Shown here: positions 17,694 through 27,767 of the stretch, in pieces
How the letters are laid out: each line of letters begins with the position of its first letter
Position numbering within the stretch: position 1 is the stretch's first letter
NCBI GenBank assembly: GCA_030407315.1
Contig: JALQPE010000389.1
Location: 1-58,418, forward strand
DNA: 58,418 nt
Direction of reading: 5' to 3'
Source: Asparagopsis taxiformis
Lineage: Eukaryota > Rhodophyta > Florideophyceae > Bonnemaisoniales > Bonnemaisoniaceae
The notes under the pieces: generated by a model
Databases searched by the model: none
What the model was told of the DNA's origin: nothing
What the model saw: the letters and a program-made list of their open reading frames with translations, nothing else
Program-made: the position numbers and the translations under genes

Positions 17694-20657
17694 ATGAGTT
17701 CTGAATCTAACCAGGCATTTACAACTGGTCAGAATGCATTTGTGCCAGTCAGCCATCCAGAGCTGAGAAGACTGGGTCGAAAAAATGTACGGACGTTTCT
17801 AAAAGAGCGAGAGTGTTACCTTCTCAGAGTGAAAGATGCACAAAACTCAGGCAGCAATGTATTGCCTGTGTCACTCGTTTCCTCTATGGACAGAGACTTG
17901 CTACTCTCTACAATACCACTTGGCGTGTTTGGTTCTTCGGTACAAGAGATCGATGATCTGACAGATGAAATATTGGAGAAGTGGTTGGAAGATAAGGACT
18001 CTGTGGCTCTGGAATCTATATCATTGGAAGAACTAGAAGGGGCTGTGAACTCCTCAGTCAGGATTAATGTTAACGAACCAGATGCCGAGATGAGGATAAT
18101 TTCTTTATTCTCTGACTATCGCACACTTCTGAGAAACAAGAAGTGGGAGCGTCTCATAGACGACAGTCCGAAGACAGCAATTGAGCATGTCACTCGGCTG
18201 TTGAAGCCAGATGTGCTCAGACAAAGAATTGAATCTGATCTGGCACTGAATATTAATCATATTGAAGATGATTGGGCACGATTCTACTCAAGAGTTTTAA
18301 AGCGGGCTATTGACTGCGAAGAGTACATTCCAATTCGTACCACTCTGAAAGCCAATGATACTCAATCATCTAATACTCAAATCGGAAGGAAAGGTAAATG
18401 GCGAAAGCGTCGTGGTGCAACATGTGATGATGCTGTTAGAAACATCCAATCTCCTTCAAAGGAAATAGCTCCCACGGCCAGCAATACTACTCCAAGAATG
18501 TCTATGGCTGTTGACAAAGCCAGTCTACCCACATGCCTTAATCCTTCCTGTAATGACAGACATTATCTCAAGAACTGTCCGAAGACGTCTGCTTCACAAC
18601 GTTTGAAATTGATCGCGGACTATCGTGCAAAAAGGAGCCAAAATGAAGCTTCACCAAAGAGAATGAATCTCTTGTCACAAGAGACAGTCATGCCAATGGT
18701 GGCAGAAACAGACAACTCGGCTATTTTCGCCGAATCCCCTGACAAACTGCAGCCAGGACGATATCAAGGAAAGCTTGCAGGTGTGACAGATGTCATCGTG
18801 AATGGTGACTACGGCTCAGACCACGCTGCTCTTTGTGATGCTCACCTGCAGGATTTGGCCAAAAAGAAGGTGTTTGTTCAGTTCCTTCCGCTTTCATCCC
18901 CTATATGGATGGGAGTTGCGGTTGACCCGACTAAGGATGACGATTCTCCAGTGCGCTATGCAGCGCATAAAAAGGCGCGCATATCTATCACTATTGACAC
19001 ACCTGCTGGTCCACTGAAGTTAAGAAATGTGCAATTCCTTGTTTTTAATGAACACATGTCTGAAGTACTACTATCGCGACCGCTACTGCAAGCAATTGGT
19101 TTTGATCTTGACAAGCACTTTGCGACTGTTCGCAATAGATTCAATGATGTTGACTTCTCACATATTGGATTCTCGCAAGAGCTAAAAGGCTCTGATAATG
19201 AGACGGATCCGATAGCTCCGAGTAGGCTTTCGCGTCTATTGCTAGACAAATCTGAACATACTAAGCTGCAGTCTGTAGACGATCTAGCTGAGCATACAGA
19301 AGATGTCGTAGCTGCTGACAGCCCGACTGATATGGATGTTCCATCACCTTCTTTCTATGGTGATGTACCTGATGATGACCCCATACCTGCCGATGACCCA
19401 ATTGTTACTGGAAGTAACTGCAATGCAGAGACTAAGAAGCATTTGGAATCAATGCTGCATGAAGCTGTAGAGAACGGCCTGGAAAATGATGCAGCTGCCG
19501 AACTAAGTAATCTTCTCATGGAATATATAGATATATTCCGCACTAAGATTGGCTGTGATCCTCCAGCAAATATACCGCCAATGGAAATATCCCTTGTCTC
19601 TCATGCAAAGCCCGTTAGGGTTAAAGTCAGGCGATACTCACCTCCACAGGCTGCCTTTCTGCGCAAGAAAGTGGAGGAGCTACTGTCAATGGGACTGATT
19701 CGCGCAAATAATAGAAGTGCGTGGGCATGTGCTCCTTTAATTGTTCCCAAAGCTGGACCGGAGGAGTTTAGATTCACTGTAGATCTAAGACCAGTGAACA
19801 GTCAAACTATACCGCATGCGTGGCCAATGCCGGACTTGGAATCTATGACATCTCAATTGACGAGAGACACATGCTATGCCACTTTAGATCTATGTCAGGG
19901 ATACTGGCAAATGGCATTACATGAGAACTCTCAGGAATGTCAGAGTTTCATCACTCCTGACGGGGTGTTTAGTCCCACTCGTGTACTACACGGTGCCACC
20001 AACGCTGTGTCATACTTCCAAAGCTCCCTGCAAGCCGTGTGCATACCTGTAAGGGACAAATTGTTACAGTGGATCGATGACATTCTGATTCACTGCACAT
20101 CAACGCGCGATCTTTTGGATACCCTACGAAAGATTTTCGAGCTTTTCCGTACGCATGGATTGAAGCTTCACGCAAAGAAGTGTCGCTTTTACTTGGAATC
20201 TGTGAAATGGTGTGGAAGGATTATTTCTAAACATGGAATACGCTACGATCCAGACAGACTGCAGGCATTACTGGATTTATCTTCACCAAAAACTGGTGCT
20301 GACTTGCAGCAATTTGTCTGTGCTGCTAATTGGATGCGTCCATCCATTCCAAAGTTCACATCGATCGTCGCGCCGCTGAGTGAGTTGCTTGAGCAAGTAT
20401 ACTCTCAGGCCAAAAGCCGCACCAAACGTGCAGTGCAAAAGATATCACTAAGCCCACTATGGAGTTCAGTCGCCCACAACGCATTTGAATATGTTAAAAA
20501 TGCGCTGCACAATGCCGCAACTCTTGCACATCCAGATCCCGCCAAGCTCCTATGCTTGTTTACCGATGCTTCTGATAAGCATTGGTCATCAGTGCTAACT
20601 CAGATACCCCTGTGGATGCCGACCTGCCTTTTAATGAGCAGGGGCATGAGCCGCTAG
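17694..20657 (+). CDS. gypsy-A Gag-protease-RT-RNase H (first frame)
   Basis: 987 codons starting at the first ATG after the LTR. Gag spans about 1-270. A zinc knuckle CLNPSCNDRHYLKNC follows near 280 (C-x4-C-x3-H-x4-C). A protease-like DYGS lies near 371. RT runs from about 620, with FRFTVDLRPVN, ATLDLCQGYWQ and active site WIDD near 792 (Trp where Tyr is usual). RNase H begins with LFTDASDKHW near 955. The reading then leaves the family frame after about 20595 and ends 20 codons later. The continuing frame starts within 20582-20657; the shift is minus one at or near the CCCC run at 20608-20611, consistent with one extra base in a homopolymer. Confidence 0.9.
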   Translation: MSSESNQAFTTGQNAFVPVSHPELRRLGRKNVRTFLKERECYLLRVKDAQNSGSNVLPVSLVSSMDRDLLLSTIPLGVFGSSVQEIDDLTDEILEKWLEDKDSVALESISLEELEGAVNSSVRINVNEPDAEMRIISLFSDYRTLLRNKKWERLIDDSPKTAIEHVTRLLKPDVLRQRIESDLALNINHIEDDWARFYSRVLKRAIDCEEYIPIRTTLKANDTQSSNTQIGRKGKWRKRRGATCDDAVRNIQSPSKEIAPTASNTTPRMSMAVDKASLPTCLNPSCNDRHYLKNCPKTSASQRLKLIADYRAKRSQNEASPKRMNLLSQETVMPMVAETDNSAIFAESPDKLQPGRYQGKLAGVTDVIVNGDYGSDHAALCDAHLQDLAKKKVFVQFLPLSSPIWMGVAVDPTKDDDSPVRYAAHKKARISITIDTPAGPLKLRNVQFLVFNEHMSEVLLSRPLLQAIGFDLDKHFATVRNRFNDVDFSHIGFSQELKGSDNETDPIAPSRLSRLLLDKSEHTKLQSVDDLAEHTEDVVAADSPTDMDVPSPSFYGDVPDDDPIPADDPIVTGSNCNAETKKHLESMLHEAVENGLENDAAAELSNLLMEYIDIFRTKIGCDPPANIPPMEISLVSHAKPVRVKVRRYSPPQAAFLRKKVEELLSMGLIRANNRSAWACAPLIVPKAGPEEFRFTVDLRPVNSQTIPHAWPMPDLESMTSQLTRDTCYATLDLCQGYWQMALHENSQECQSFITPDGVFSPTRVLHGATNAVSYFQSSLQAVCIPVRDKLLQWIDDILIHCTSTRDLLDTLRKIFELFRTHGLKLHAKKCRFYLESVKWCGRIISKHGIRYDPDRLQALLDLSSPKTGADLQQFVCAANWMRPSIPKFTSIVAPLSELLEQVYSQAKSRTKRAVQKISLSPLWSSVAHNAFEYVKNALHNAATLAHPDPAKLLCLFTDASDKHWSSVLTQIPLWMPTCLLMSRGMSR

Positions 20658-22540
20658 CATTTCTATCTGGGACATTTACAGGATCCAGTGCACGCTGGTC
20701 TACTCCAGAGAAAGAAGCTTTTGCAATTGTAGAGTCTGTAACACGTCTCGATTACATACTTATGCGTCCAGGAGGATTTAATCTGTTTACGGATCATCGT
20801 AATCTTGTTTTTATATTCAATCCAGCGAGCGTCAACTCTTCTATTTCCAAACACGTCGCTAATAAGATCGAGCGATGGGCAATGAAGTTATCGGCCTTCC
20901 GCTACACTGTAGTACACATTCCTGGTGAGGAAAACTGCTGGGCTGATCTTTTATCTCGTTGGGGTGCTCCTGAGGACAAATCATATTCTTCCGGGAGTAT
21001 TAAGGCCTTGTTCACCTGTCCACCAGCACCGGACCTGGATCCTGATTTTGAGTGGCCTTCGGCTGCCTGTGTTCGTCAGGCACAGCAGTTTGCCATTTCG
21101 AAAGGGGAGGAATATCCTCCCAATCGCACTGTTCGGAAGCTATTCGTCAATAAGGATGGTGTAGTATGGATTCCGTCTCATGCAACAGAGCTTCAGTTGC
21201 GCATATGCGTTGTTGGACACTGTGGAAGAGGTGGACACCGAGGTGCAACTACAACTTTTGAGAACATTTCAGATTACTTTTACTGGAAAGACATGAAGTC
21301 TGATGTCGTAACGTTCTGCAACACGTGCCTGCACTGTTTGGTCACGACAGGAGGTCACAGAGAGCCGCGACCGTTTGCACATGCGTTGCACAGTGACTCT
21401 CCTAATGAGATCATACATTTTGATTTCTTATATATGGCTAAAAGTACGACAGGGTACTTATATCTTCTCATTATCAAGGATGATGCATCCTCATATGTAA
21501 TGTTGAAGCCATGCATGAAGGCTGATGCAAGCTCCGCAGTAGAAGCATTACTGAACTGGTTCTCTTTGTTTGGAGTGGTTTTGATGTGGGTTTCTGATCA
21601 AGGGCCGCATTTTAAGAACACAGTGATGTCTGCTTTGAACAGAAACTTGCATGCACATCATCATTTTACGACTGCATACTGTCCCCAGTCTAATGGCACT
21701 GTGGAGGTCGTGTGTAAAGAAGTGCTGCGCGCTTCAAGAGCACTGCTATCTGAATTTAGACTTGAGGAGGAGGAATGGCCGGCAGTAATCCCACTAGTAC
21801 AGAGTATTTTGAATCACTCTAAGCGACCGTCATTGGGAAATAGAGCTCCTGTACAAGTCTTTACTGGCCAATGTGCGGACAACCTGCTACGCACACTATT
21901 CCCACCTACTGTACCAGTTGCTAAAGAGCTCGAGCTGGTACACGCTCAGAAACTCATGAATATAGAGAAGGTGATAGCGACACTTGATGATATTCATAGA
22001 GATGTCGGTCAACGCAAACAGAAAAAGCGTGAGAAAGAGGCAAAAGCGCATAATGCGAAGACTAACGTTCGTGATGTCAATTTTGATATTGGAGACTTCG
22101 TGCTGGTTGCGCAGAGAATACTCAAGGACGGACATAAATTGAGAGTGAAGTGGCGCGGACCCCGCAGGGTTGTCAACGCCAAGTCACCTCTTGTGTATGA
22201 AGTTGAGGATCTCATCACCCACAGTATCTCTGTGGTGCATGCTAATCGAATGAAGTTATACGCAGACTCCAAGCTTAACGTCACTGAGGATCTACTTGAC
22301 TCAATTGCGCATATCAATCCACATTACAACAAAGTGGAAGAATTTCTAGACCTTAGATACAATGCAGACACAAGTCGCTATGAGGTCTTAACACGATGGT
22401 TTGGGTTTGATGACGAGGAGCCAGGATGGGAACCATTTTCTATCATGCAAGAGGATGTACCAGATCTGCTCACCCAGTTTTTAACGAAGTATCCAGATCA
22501 AGATGTGGTCCGCGCAGCTACAAGTGAGGTTCGCCTTTAA
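20582..22540 (+). CDS. gypsy-A RNase H end, integrase and chromodomain (second frame)
   Basis: The listed start (20582) is only the first ATG of the frame; the biological reading continues from the first ORF. RNase H motifs follow (WSTPEKEAFAI, LFTDHRNL). Then come an HHCC zinc domain (GHCGRGGH, CNTCLHC), an integrase core with IHFDFLY, DQGPHF and NGTVEVV (D-x35-E, about codons 279-376), and a C-terminal chromodomain (VEEFLDLRY to EPGWEPFSI, about 583-630) ending in VPDLLTQFL. Chromodomains of this group guide integration to particular chromatin marks. No stop interrupts the frame. Confidence 0.9.
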   Translation: MVISANSDTPVDADLPFNEQGHEPLAFLSGTFTGSSARWSTPEKEAFAIVESVTRLDYILMRPGGFNLFTDHRNLVFIFNPASVNSSISKHVANKIERWAMKLSAFRYTVVHIPGEENCWADLLSRWGAPEDKSYSSGSIKALFTCPPAPDLDPDFEWPSAACVRQAQQFAISKGEEYPPNRTVRKLFVNKDGVVWIPSHATELQLRICVVGHCGRGGHRGATTTFENISDYFYWKDMKSDVVTFCNTCLHCLVTTGGHREPRPFAHALHSDSPNEIIHFDFLYMAKSTTGYLYLLIIKDDASSYVMLKPCMKADASSAVEALLNWFSLFGVVLMWVSDQGPHFKNTVMSALNRNLHAHHHFTTAYCPQSNGTVEVVCKEVLRASRALLSEFRLEEEEWPAVIPLVQSILNHSKRPSLGNRAPVQVFTGQCADNLLRTLFPPTVPVAKELELVHAQKLMNIEKVIATLDDIHRDVGQRKQKKREKEAKAHNAKTNVRDVNFDIGDFVLVAQRILKDGHKLRVKWRGPRRVVNAKSPLVYEVEDLITHSISVVHANRMKLYADSKLNVTEDLLDSIAHINPHYNKVEEFLDLRYNADTSRYEVLTRWFGFDDEEPGWEPFSIMQEDVPDLLTQFLTKYPDQDVVRAATSEVRL

Positions 22541-22550
22541 AAGAGGGGAC

Positions 22551-22841
22551 TGCTGCACCAGCAATGTCTACTGTACATAATGGGGTTGCTATTGGTCCTA
22601 TTGGATGATCCATTTATACAGCCTATTTCTATTTCGCGCGACAGTAATTTCCGTTTATCGGACGCTATCGGGTATCCGAATATTGACTCTAATGCCCATT
22701 TCATCATCCTCATTCCAGCATATTTGGCTAAGCTATACGTATCAATATAGGCGAGTAGTGAGGCAGTGAGAGTAAAGGAGGCAAGCGTGTCACTACTTTT
22801 TCTTGCCCGAACGTAAACCGGCGAAGCAGGAGAAAGCAAGA
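22551..22841 (+). repeat. gypsy-A 3' LTR
   Basis: Matches 17345-17635 throughout. Preceded by the purine tract 22539-22549 and followed by GTGAA. Confidence 0.88.
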
Positions 22842-22846
22842 GTGAA

Positions 22847-23276
22847 GTTAAAATATCTTCTTCGTTCCTTGAAACCCTAGTAGTTAGAGTGCCATGTAAT
22901 ACTCTCCTCGAAATTGCAAATCGCAAGCTGAACGTTGGCAACGTGTATCATTGGAACACGTGTGAAAGTCATGGTTATCAAAAGGAGAAATGATAAACAG
23001 TAGCCGGAGCATCCTTTGCCGTATTCCTTCAATCTGTCTGTCGGGGCTCGCTGAGCCCGCTCAGCTTTTTTCCTCCCTTCTACTACTACCGTCGCTACCT
23101 CAGTGGATTTTAACCCCGGACATCCTCCATCACTCTCGCGATGTGCTTGTGATGACAAGCAGTGAGCTGTACCGTTCCAGAACCGTTTCAATTGTTAAAA
23201 CAGCATCCTGAAAGGATACATGCTGAATGGTGCCGAATTCCAGTGTATATTTAGTAGGCCGTTGTCCTCCTGTTAA
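22847..23276. other. Intergenic, R590 tail then nothing recognised
   Basis: Apart from the R590 tail (to about 22883) I see no gene or repeat. ORFs of 73-104 codons here look random. Confidence 0.4.
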
Positions 23277-23639
23277 TGTTGGGATATCCATGTAACCAGG
23301 CGACATGCTGTAGCCAGCTTGCATTATATTGTAACGGTAATAGATGCAGCGGCTTGAAGTAATTTTGGCAAGAACGATATTGACTTTCTGTCATAGCTGT
23401 AGCGCTTGTATCTACCTACAGTGACGACACCCTGCAAGCCAATGTGTCAGTCAATTCCCTTCACGTACACCAACTAGTAGTGCCGTCAGTGGCGGCACAT
23501 TCATTTGGTACTCCAGAATCAGTACTTAAGTGCGATCTCTCGATGCGCATTTATGAAATAAAAAACCTATCGCAACTTCAACAACCACACATGCCAACTC
23601 TAGTGTCTGCGCAGACACAACATTCTTTATAGTTTAACA
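23277..23639 (-). mobile_element. Solo TRIM LTR split by another solo LTR
   Basis: The two parts 23277-23308 and 23595-23639 add up to exactly 77 bp and match the TRIM LTR in reverse orientation (TGTTGGGATATCC to AGTTTAACA). They are flanked by the target duplication GTTAA (23272-23276 and 23640-23644). The middle is a separate 281-bp insertion with its own duplication. A solo LTR of this kind arises by recombination between the two LTRs of a full element. Confidence 0.8.
23309..23589. mobile_element. 281-bp solo LTR nested in the TRIM LTR
   Basis: It starts TGTAGCCAGC and ends AACCACA (TG...CA) and is flanked by CATGC (23304-23308 and 23590-23594). It has no coding capacity. Its first 70 or so bases recur at about 27697-27767. 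The parent element is not in the window. Confidence 0.72.
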
Positions 23640-23644
23640 GTTAA

Positions 23645-23921
23645 TTAACGAAATTGAATACTATGGGAGCAAGCGTGCATGACAGCGATGACGAGGAGTA
23701 ACCGTAGAAGTCATTCTTGGGTCCAAAACTATCCCAGGTCCCATGAAGACACCAGGAAGAGCTACAACACTCGGTAAAAGGTTAAGTGGAGGGGCTAATT
23801 ACGTACATCGGAACCAGGAGATTCCGTCTGGTCGAGAGCATCGGTCCCCATTACAGAAGGCACCTAAACAGCCAAGTTCGAGCACATTGACTCACAGCCC
23901 CAAATCTTCTCAGTACATAAC
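23645..23921. other. Spacer between TRIM LTR copies
   Basis: No gene recognised. The 89-codon ORF starting here (23743-24012) reads into the next TRIM LTR and is probably chance. Confidence 0.35.
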
Positions 23922-23998
23922 TGTTGAGATATCCATAAAACCAGCTCATATCCCAACTCTAGTGCATGCGCAGGTACAACATCCTTTTCAGTGTAACG
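23922..23998 (-). repeat. Diverged solo TRIM LTR
   Basis: 77 bp, reverse orientation. It starts TGTTGAGATATCC and keeps CCCAACTCTAGTG and the GCGCAGGTACAACAT block. No clear target duplication. Confidence 0.65.
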
Positions 23999-24268
23999 TT
24001 ATTGGAGTCTAATATTTTTGCCCGTACAATCAGGATCGCACTGCTTCGAAAATAGGGACCATGGGAGACGTAACTCTCTGCTAGAGCGTAACACATGTAA
24101 TACTCTATTGAACTCTGCAGTGAAACAAAATATACCAAGACCAACCAATGTCAATGTATGTTCATACTCGACGTACATGTCTTCTGCGATATCTTCTCCA
24201 AATAGTTTTAATGGTTTTCTCAAGTAGTCAGTACTACATAGAAAATCGAGAGAGAAACCTAGGGAAAA

Positions 24269-24345
24269 GGTTGGACTATGACGGATGTTGTACCAGCGCA
24301 GGCACTAAAGTAGGGATGTGAGTTACGTTTTGGCATATCCGCACA
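24269..24345 (+). repeat. Strongly diverged solo TRIM LTR
   Basis: 77 bp, same orientation as the plus strand of 4429-4505. Recognisable by GACTATGACGGATGTTGTAC and GCGCAGGCACTA, ending CATATCCGCACA. The length is preserved although many bases differ. Confidence 0.5.
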
Positions 24346-24616
24346 AACGAATAAACCGCGTACTGTAATAGCATATCTACTGCCACCATGCCTGCAGCAG
24401 ACATCACACCGGCAATGTGGCTTATTTGGTGTTACACGTGCTAAGACCAAACGGGGCATTCACTGGAAATGGCTCTTCCACTCATTCGTACCAAATTTGT
24501 ATTTTTCGTCAACTCCAGGAATCTGCTGTGAGAGGCTCACAGGTCATGTAGAATCTCTCGGCAAAGAATTGAATGCAACAAGTATTCCAAGGTAGAGGCA
24601 GCCACATCTAACTAAT

Positions 24617-25501
24617 TTAGCCCATTACCAGACGACATTGATTGGTGGCTGCGGAAACACCCGTACCGTCCATCCCCGCACTCGTGCTGGTACAACGATT
24701 ACAGCAGCTGTTTACAATGACAGGACCATCAATACTGAAAGTGGCGAAGCTTCCAGGATCACACGCCCTGTCGAAATTATCATTCAAACAACCGTTGTAG
24801 CAATCCAACGCTTCTCCTTCGACACCATCAGTGGCAAGCATGCCTCCATCATTTTGAACTGCAGCCAAGACAGTCACACTGACTGTGGAAGTTCCACACG
24901 TGCATCTCCCGCTAATCGGAGTTTGGCCAATAGTACCCGCGAGAACGAAGGAACACATCTGTGATGGAGACGGAGTGACGGAATTAGTTGGAGTAACAGA
25001 CGGCGTCACCGAGGTAGTCGGAGACACGGACGGCGATGGAGTAACGCTAGGACTCACAGTAGGAGTTACGGAAGGAGATGGAGTTGCAGTTCCAGTTGCA
25101 GTGGGAGCGACAATCACAATCGGGGCCGTGATTGGAGCGGGTGCAGGGGCCGGTACAGGAGCAGGTACTGCGGGCGCAGGTGGCACAATGGGGGGGAGTG
25201 GAGGAGGTGGAGGTGGCGGCATGCGACGCGGCCCACGGCATCGGAAACCGCCTGCACCGTCAGATCTTTCACAAGTACGAACTGCACAGTTTGCACCATC
25301 TCTGCAAGGAGACATGGCGGAACAGTCCCGGCGAGCCCTCATGCGGCGGCGGTAGCAGACTCGAGGACAACTTCCACATGGGCGGTCATCTGTCTGATGG
25401 TCAATGGCATTGAGATCTTGTGCATTGGACGGTATGTTTATTGCAACAACGGAACACAGAAGGAGTGCAGCTATGCTGCATGTGATGAAGTGACGAAGCA
25501 T
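24617..25501 (-). CDS. Cysteine-rich secreted protein with Pro and SPSVTP linker
   Basis: 294 residues, intact and intronless. The start is the ATG at 25501, aligned with other family members. Order: signal peptide (about 1-21, ITCSIAALLLCSVVAINIP); 8-Cys module (RPCGSCPRVC to FRC, about 40-88); poly-Pro and Pro-Ala stretch (about 92-130); Thr/Ser/Pro repeats of SPSVTP type (about 138-180); 10-Cys module (CSFVLAGTIG, GRCTCGTS, DCYNGCLND, VNSCCNRC, NQCRL). Such a layout suggests an extracellular matrix or cell-wall protein with a probably glycosylated linker, but no named family is recognised and function is unknown. The leader block of the family lies just upstream. Nearest relative in the window: 38224-39195. 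Confidence 0.85.
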   Translation of the reverse strand: MLRHFITCSIAALLLCSVVAINIPSNAQDLNAIDHQTDDRPCGSCPRVCYRRRMRARRDCSAMSPCRDGANCAVRTCERSDGAGGFRCRGPRRMPPPPPPPLPPIVPPAPAVPAPVPAPAPAPITAPIVIVAPTATGTATPSPSVTPTVSPSVTPSPSVSPTTSVTPSVTPTNSVTPSPSQMCSFVLAGTIGQTPISGRCTCGTSTVSVTVLAAVQNDGGMLATDGVEGEALDCYNGCLNDNFDRACDPGSFATFSIDGPVIVNSCCNRCTSTSAGMDGTGVSAATNQCRLVMG

Positions 25502-25546
25502 TATTCTGGTGTAGATGTGCTGAATGATGCAGGAACGGAGGTTGGG

Positions 25547-25566
25547 TTCGCCGGGTGAAGCAGCGA
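25547..25566 (-). promoter_or_regulatory. Family leader block upstream of the 24617-25501 gene
   Basis: On the minus strand CGCTGCTTCACCCGGCGAAC lies about 45 bases before the ATG. The TATTTAAG box seen at the other copies is not obvious here, so this promoter may differ. Confidence 0.5.
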
Positions 25567-25599
25567 TATCTATCAGAAGAGTAATGGGCGATGCATGAG

Positions 25600-27229
25600 A
25601 ATAAGTATTGAATGAGCAAAGTGCTCCGGGTGAACAACGTGGCGTAGTTTCAGGTGTGTACTACAGAATGCGGGTTCGCAGTAATATTGCCTCTGAAGTG
25701 AAAGGGATGGAAAAGGAATATTCGTGAAGTTGTGAAGCCCAACGGCTCTGGGAAATGTTACCGCGTAACGTGGCTTTTCCATCTTGGCGGAGCGGGCGGT
25801 CGACAAGCCACGTGTAAAATGAAGGCTATTGACGACGTGACGGAAAACACCATTCGCCAACGTTCATTTTTGTCATCTGTCATTGGCATGTTAGCGTCAG
25901 TGATTAGTTTTCTTGGTTTTCGGGCAGTTCAGGAAATCGATTGCGCGACAGGTCACGTGGCCTTTGCGAGTGAGACTTCCCAGGTGCGGAGCGTACTTGT
26001 GAAATTGGAAGTGTACAGTATGGAATGTTATATTTTGAAATTTTAGCAAATGTTCCCTTCAACAGGGCCACAACCTACTGTACAACGCATTGATGAACTT
26101 TCATTACAGTGCGCCACGCACTAAGCAACACTGCGCGCTCGACGGCTTTTCCGGATAATTTGTCGGGGCAAATTTCAAATTTTGCTTTGCATGCATTGCA
26201 TGGCATGCATTATGAGCTGTAACGAATCATCGACGACATCTGGTTATCTGGTTACAGATCCAACCAGTGTACATTTGGGTCGGGCCAATGGGTGTCGAGC
26301 AGAAGTCCTTTCCTTCAGTATATGAGCTGCGCGGGTGATTCCGTTCAATTTTCCGGCCCGGGTCGCAACGTGCTTTCCGATGCTGCATTCCGCTTTTTCA
26401 ACCGCAAAACGCGAGTACTGGAGTTGATATCAAAGTGACACATCTGCCAGCACAGCACTGGTTTCAAACCTTGTTAGAAGAATTCCAATTCGGATGTGGT
26501 CCTTGGACCGCACGTTTTGAGCACCAAATGTTTTGTGACAGAAATATGACAAATGATATCTCTCCTTCTTCCAATACAGACGACGGATGAAATACTCCTA
26601 TTTCTGTATTCCATTCTCCAACTCGCCGGAATCCTCGTTCCCATAATGCATTTGGCTCAACTGATAGTCGCGTGTCTTGTTAGGCCCACAATCATTTAGG
26701 AACATGATGCCCCGTTCCCACTCGAGCACGATGCTGTGAATTATCGTGCATCGTTTTCTGGCCATCTGCAGATCGTGGTAGAAAGATAAATACCGCACGT
26801 TTGTCTGTTATTACTACTCTGTATAAACTGTACCTTCAGTGAGTGACTCAGCCACCGTCATTGTCGCCTTGGGCGACAATGACAAAGTCCCGCGGGCGCT
26901 CACATCTGTTGTGGGTTCATCTCCTGGGCACAAGTGGAGCAGACAGCTGTTCTCGAGGGCATGGCAGCAACTGCGGGAAAGTATCTAACTTGCGAGTGGG
27001 GTACTGAAACAAAAAGCCTCTACATTGGCATCACGACCTAGCGTTGGGTGTCTCCCTAGAGTAAAGTTGGTTCAACAAGTGTCGCTGCCAACTGCGAGCA
27101 TTTCCGATTACTCCTACGAACTCCATTAGCCTTGTTCAAGCCATGTGGCGTTGCCATGTCTTCGAAGACATCCGCACAAGCCGATAACCAGACTAATGGA
27201 TGACAATGTCAAATTATTACTGTACTTGT
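25600..27229. other. Intergenic, no gene recognised
   Basis: Contains the segment 26150-26290 that resembles 15285-15400. A plus ORF of 104 codons (25732-26046) with one hydrophobic stretch has no known match and is weakly supported. Confidence 0.35.
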
Positions 27230-27350
27230 TGTGACGACAGCGGTACAGAGGAGGAGTGCAACAATGTTGCAAAATATATGATGATGTGGAGATCGATCTG
27301 TTGTCTTGATTAATCTAGAAGACTGGTTTCGCTGGGTGAAGCAGCAATAT
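27230..27350 (-). pseudogene. Second relic of a cysteine-rich family gene
   Basis: On the minus strand GCTGCTTCACCCAGCGAAAC (27327-27346), then CCAGTCTTC-like sequence, CTCCACATCAT and a broken signal-peptide tract (GTTGCACTCCTCCTCTGTAC, GCTGTCG). It is close to the relic at 16081-16275; the two share the same damage, so one probably derives from the other. Confidence 0.6.
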
Positions 27351-27528
27351 CCTTATTCTAGTTATGTGAGTGACGGTAGCTCGTCATGTGGGAGTGGAAC
27401 CCGTTCTGTTTACCATGGTTATTGAATTTATTGTTCGTACTTTCACCTCGCACTTGTCTTAGAATAAAGCTTGTGATCATTCCTTATTTGAATTGAAGTT
27501 CTCAGTCTCTCGGGAAAACGACAGGTTC

Positions 27529-27695
27529 TGTTAGACTAAAACAAATTGTGCCAGCACAGACACTAGGGGAATGTCACCTGGTTACATGAATATCCCAAAA
27601 GAGCCGAGCTGATTGGCCAGGGAGGAGATGAGGGATATGAATATATGAACAGGTCCAGTTGGGTATAGGTGCAGTTATTCACTCTTGAGCTTGTG
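27529..27695. mobile_element. Truncated TRIM element
   Basis: LTR-like 27529-27600 (TGTTAGACTAAAACAAATTG, about five bases shorter than 77), then TRIM interior (GATTGGCCAGGGAGGAGATG, matching 4511-4537). It is cut off at about 27696 by the next repeat. Confidence 0.6.
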
Positions 27696-27767
27696 TAGCC
27701 AGCTTGCATTCTATTGTAACGGTAATAGATGCAGCGGCTTGACGTAATTTTGGCAAGAACGATATTT
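27696..27767. repeat. Fragment of the 281-bp LTR family
   Basis: TGTAGCCAGCTTGCATTCTA through AAGAACGATATT matches the first 70 or so bases of the solo LTR at 23309. The R590 repeat starts directly after it. Confidence 0.6.

Larger units (their letters stand above)
17345..22841 (+). mobile_element. gypsy-A, Ty3/gypsy chromovirus
   Basis: A 5.5-kb element with LTRs 17345-17635 and 22551-22841 (start TGCTGCACC; end AGCAAGA, or AGCA if three bases are given to the flank). Target duplication GTGAA at 17340-17344 and 22842-22846. RT precedes integrase and a chromodomain closes the polyprotein, so this is a Ty3/gypsy chromovirus. A purine tract AAAAGAGGGGA (22539-22549) adjoins the 3' LTR. The LTRs look identical by eye. 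One frame change in RNase H separates the two ORFs. It is related to gypsy-B. Confidence 0.92.

Noticed and set aside
20582..20657. Programmed frameshift in gypsy-A
   Set aside because: The shift lies inside RNase H next to a CCCC run and is absent in the related gypsy-B, so an indel or sequence error is more likely.
24885..25355. 156-codon plus-strand ORF rich in Gly and Val
   Set aside because: Shadow of the Pro/SPSVTP linker of the minus-strand gene. The same applies to 38415-38954 and 11613-11957.
26821..26900. GCCACCGTCATTGTCGCCTTGGGCGACAATGAC inverted repeat as a terminator
   Set aside because: The stem TTGTCGCC/GGCGACAA is clear but stands alone, with no gene next to it and no second copy seen.
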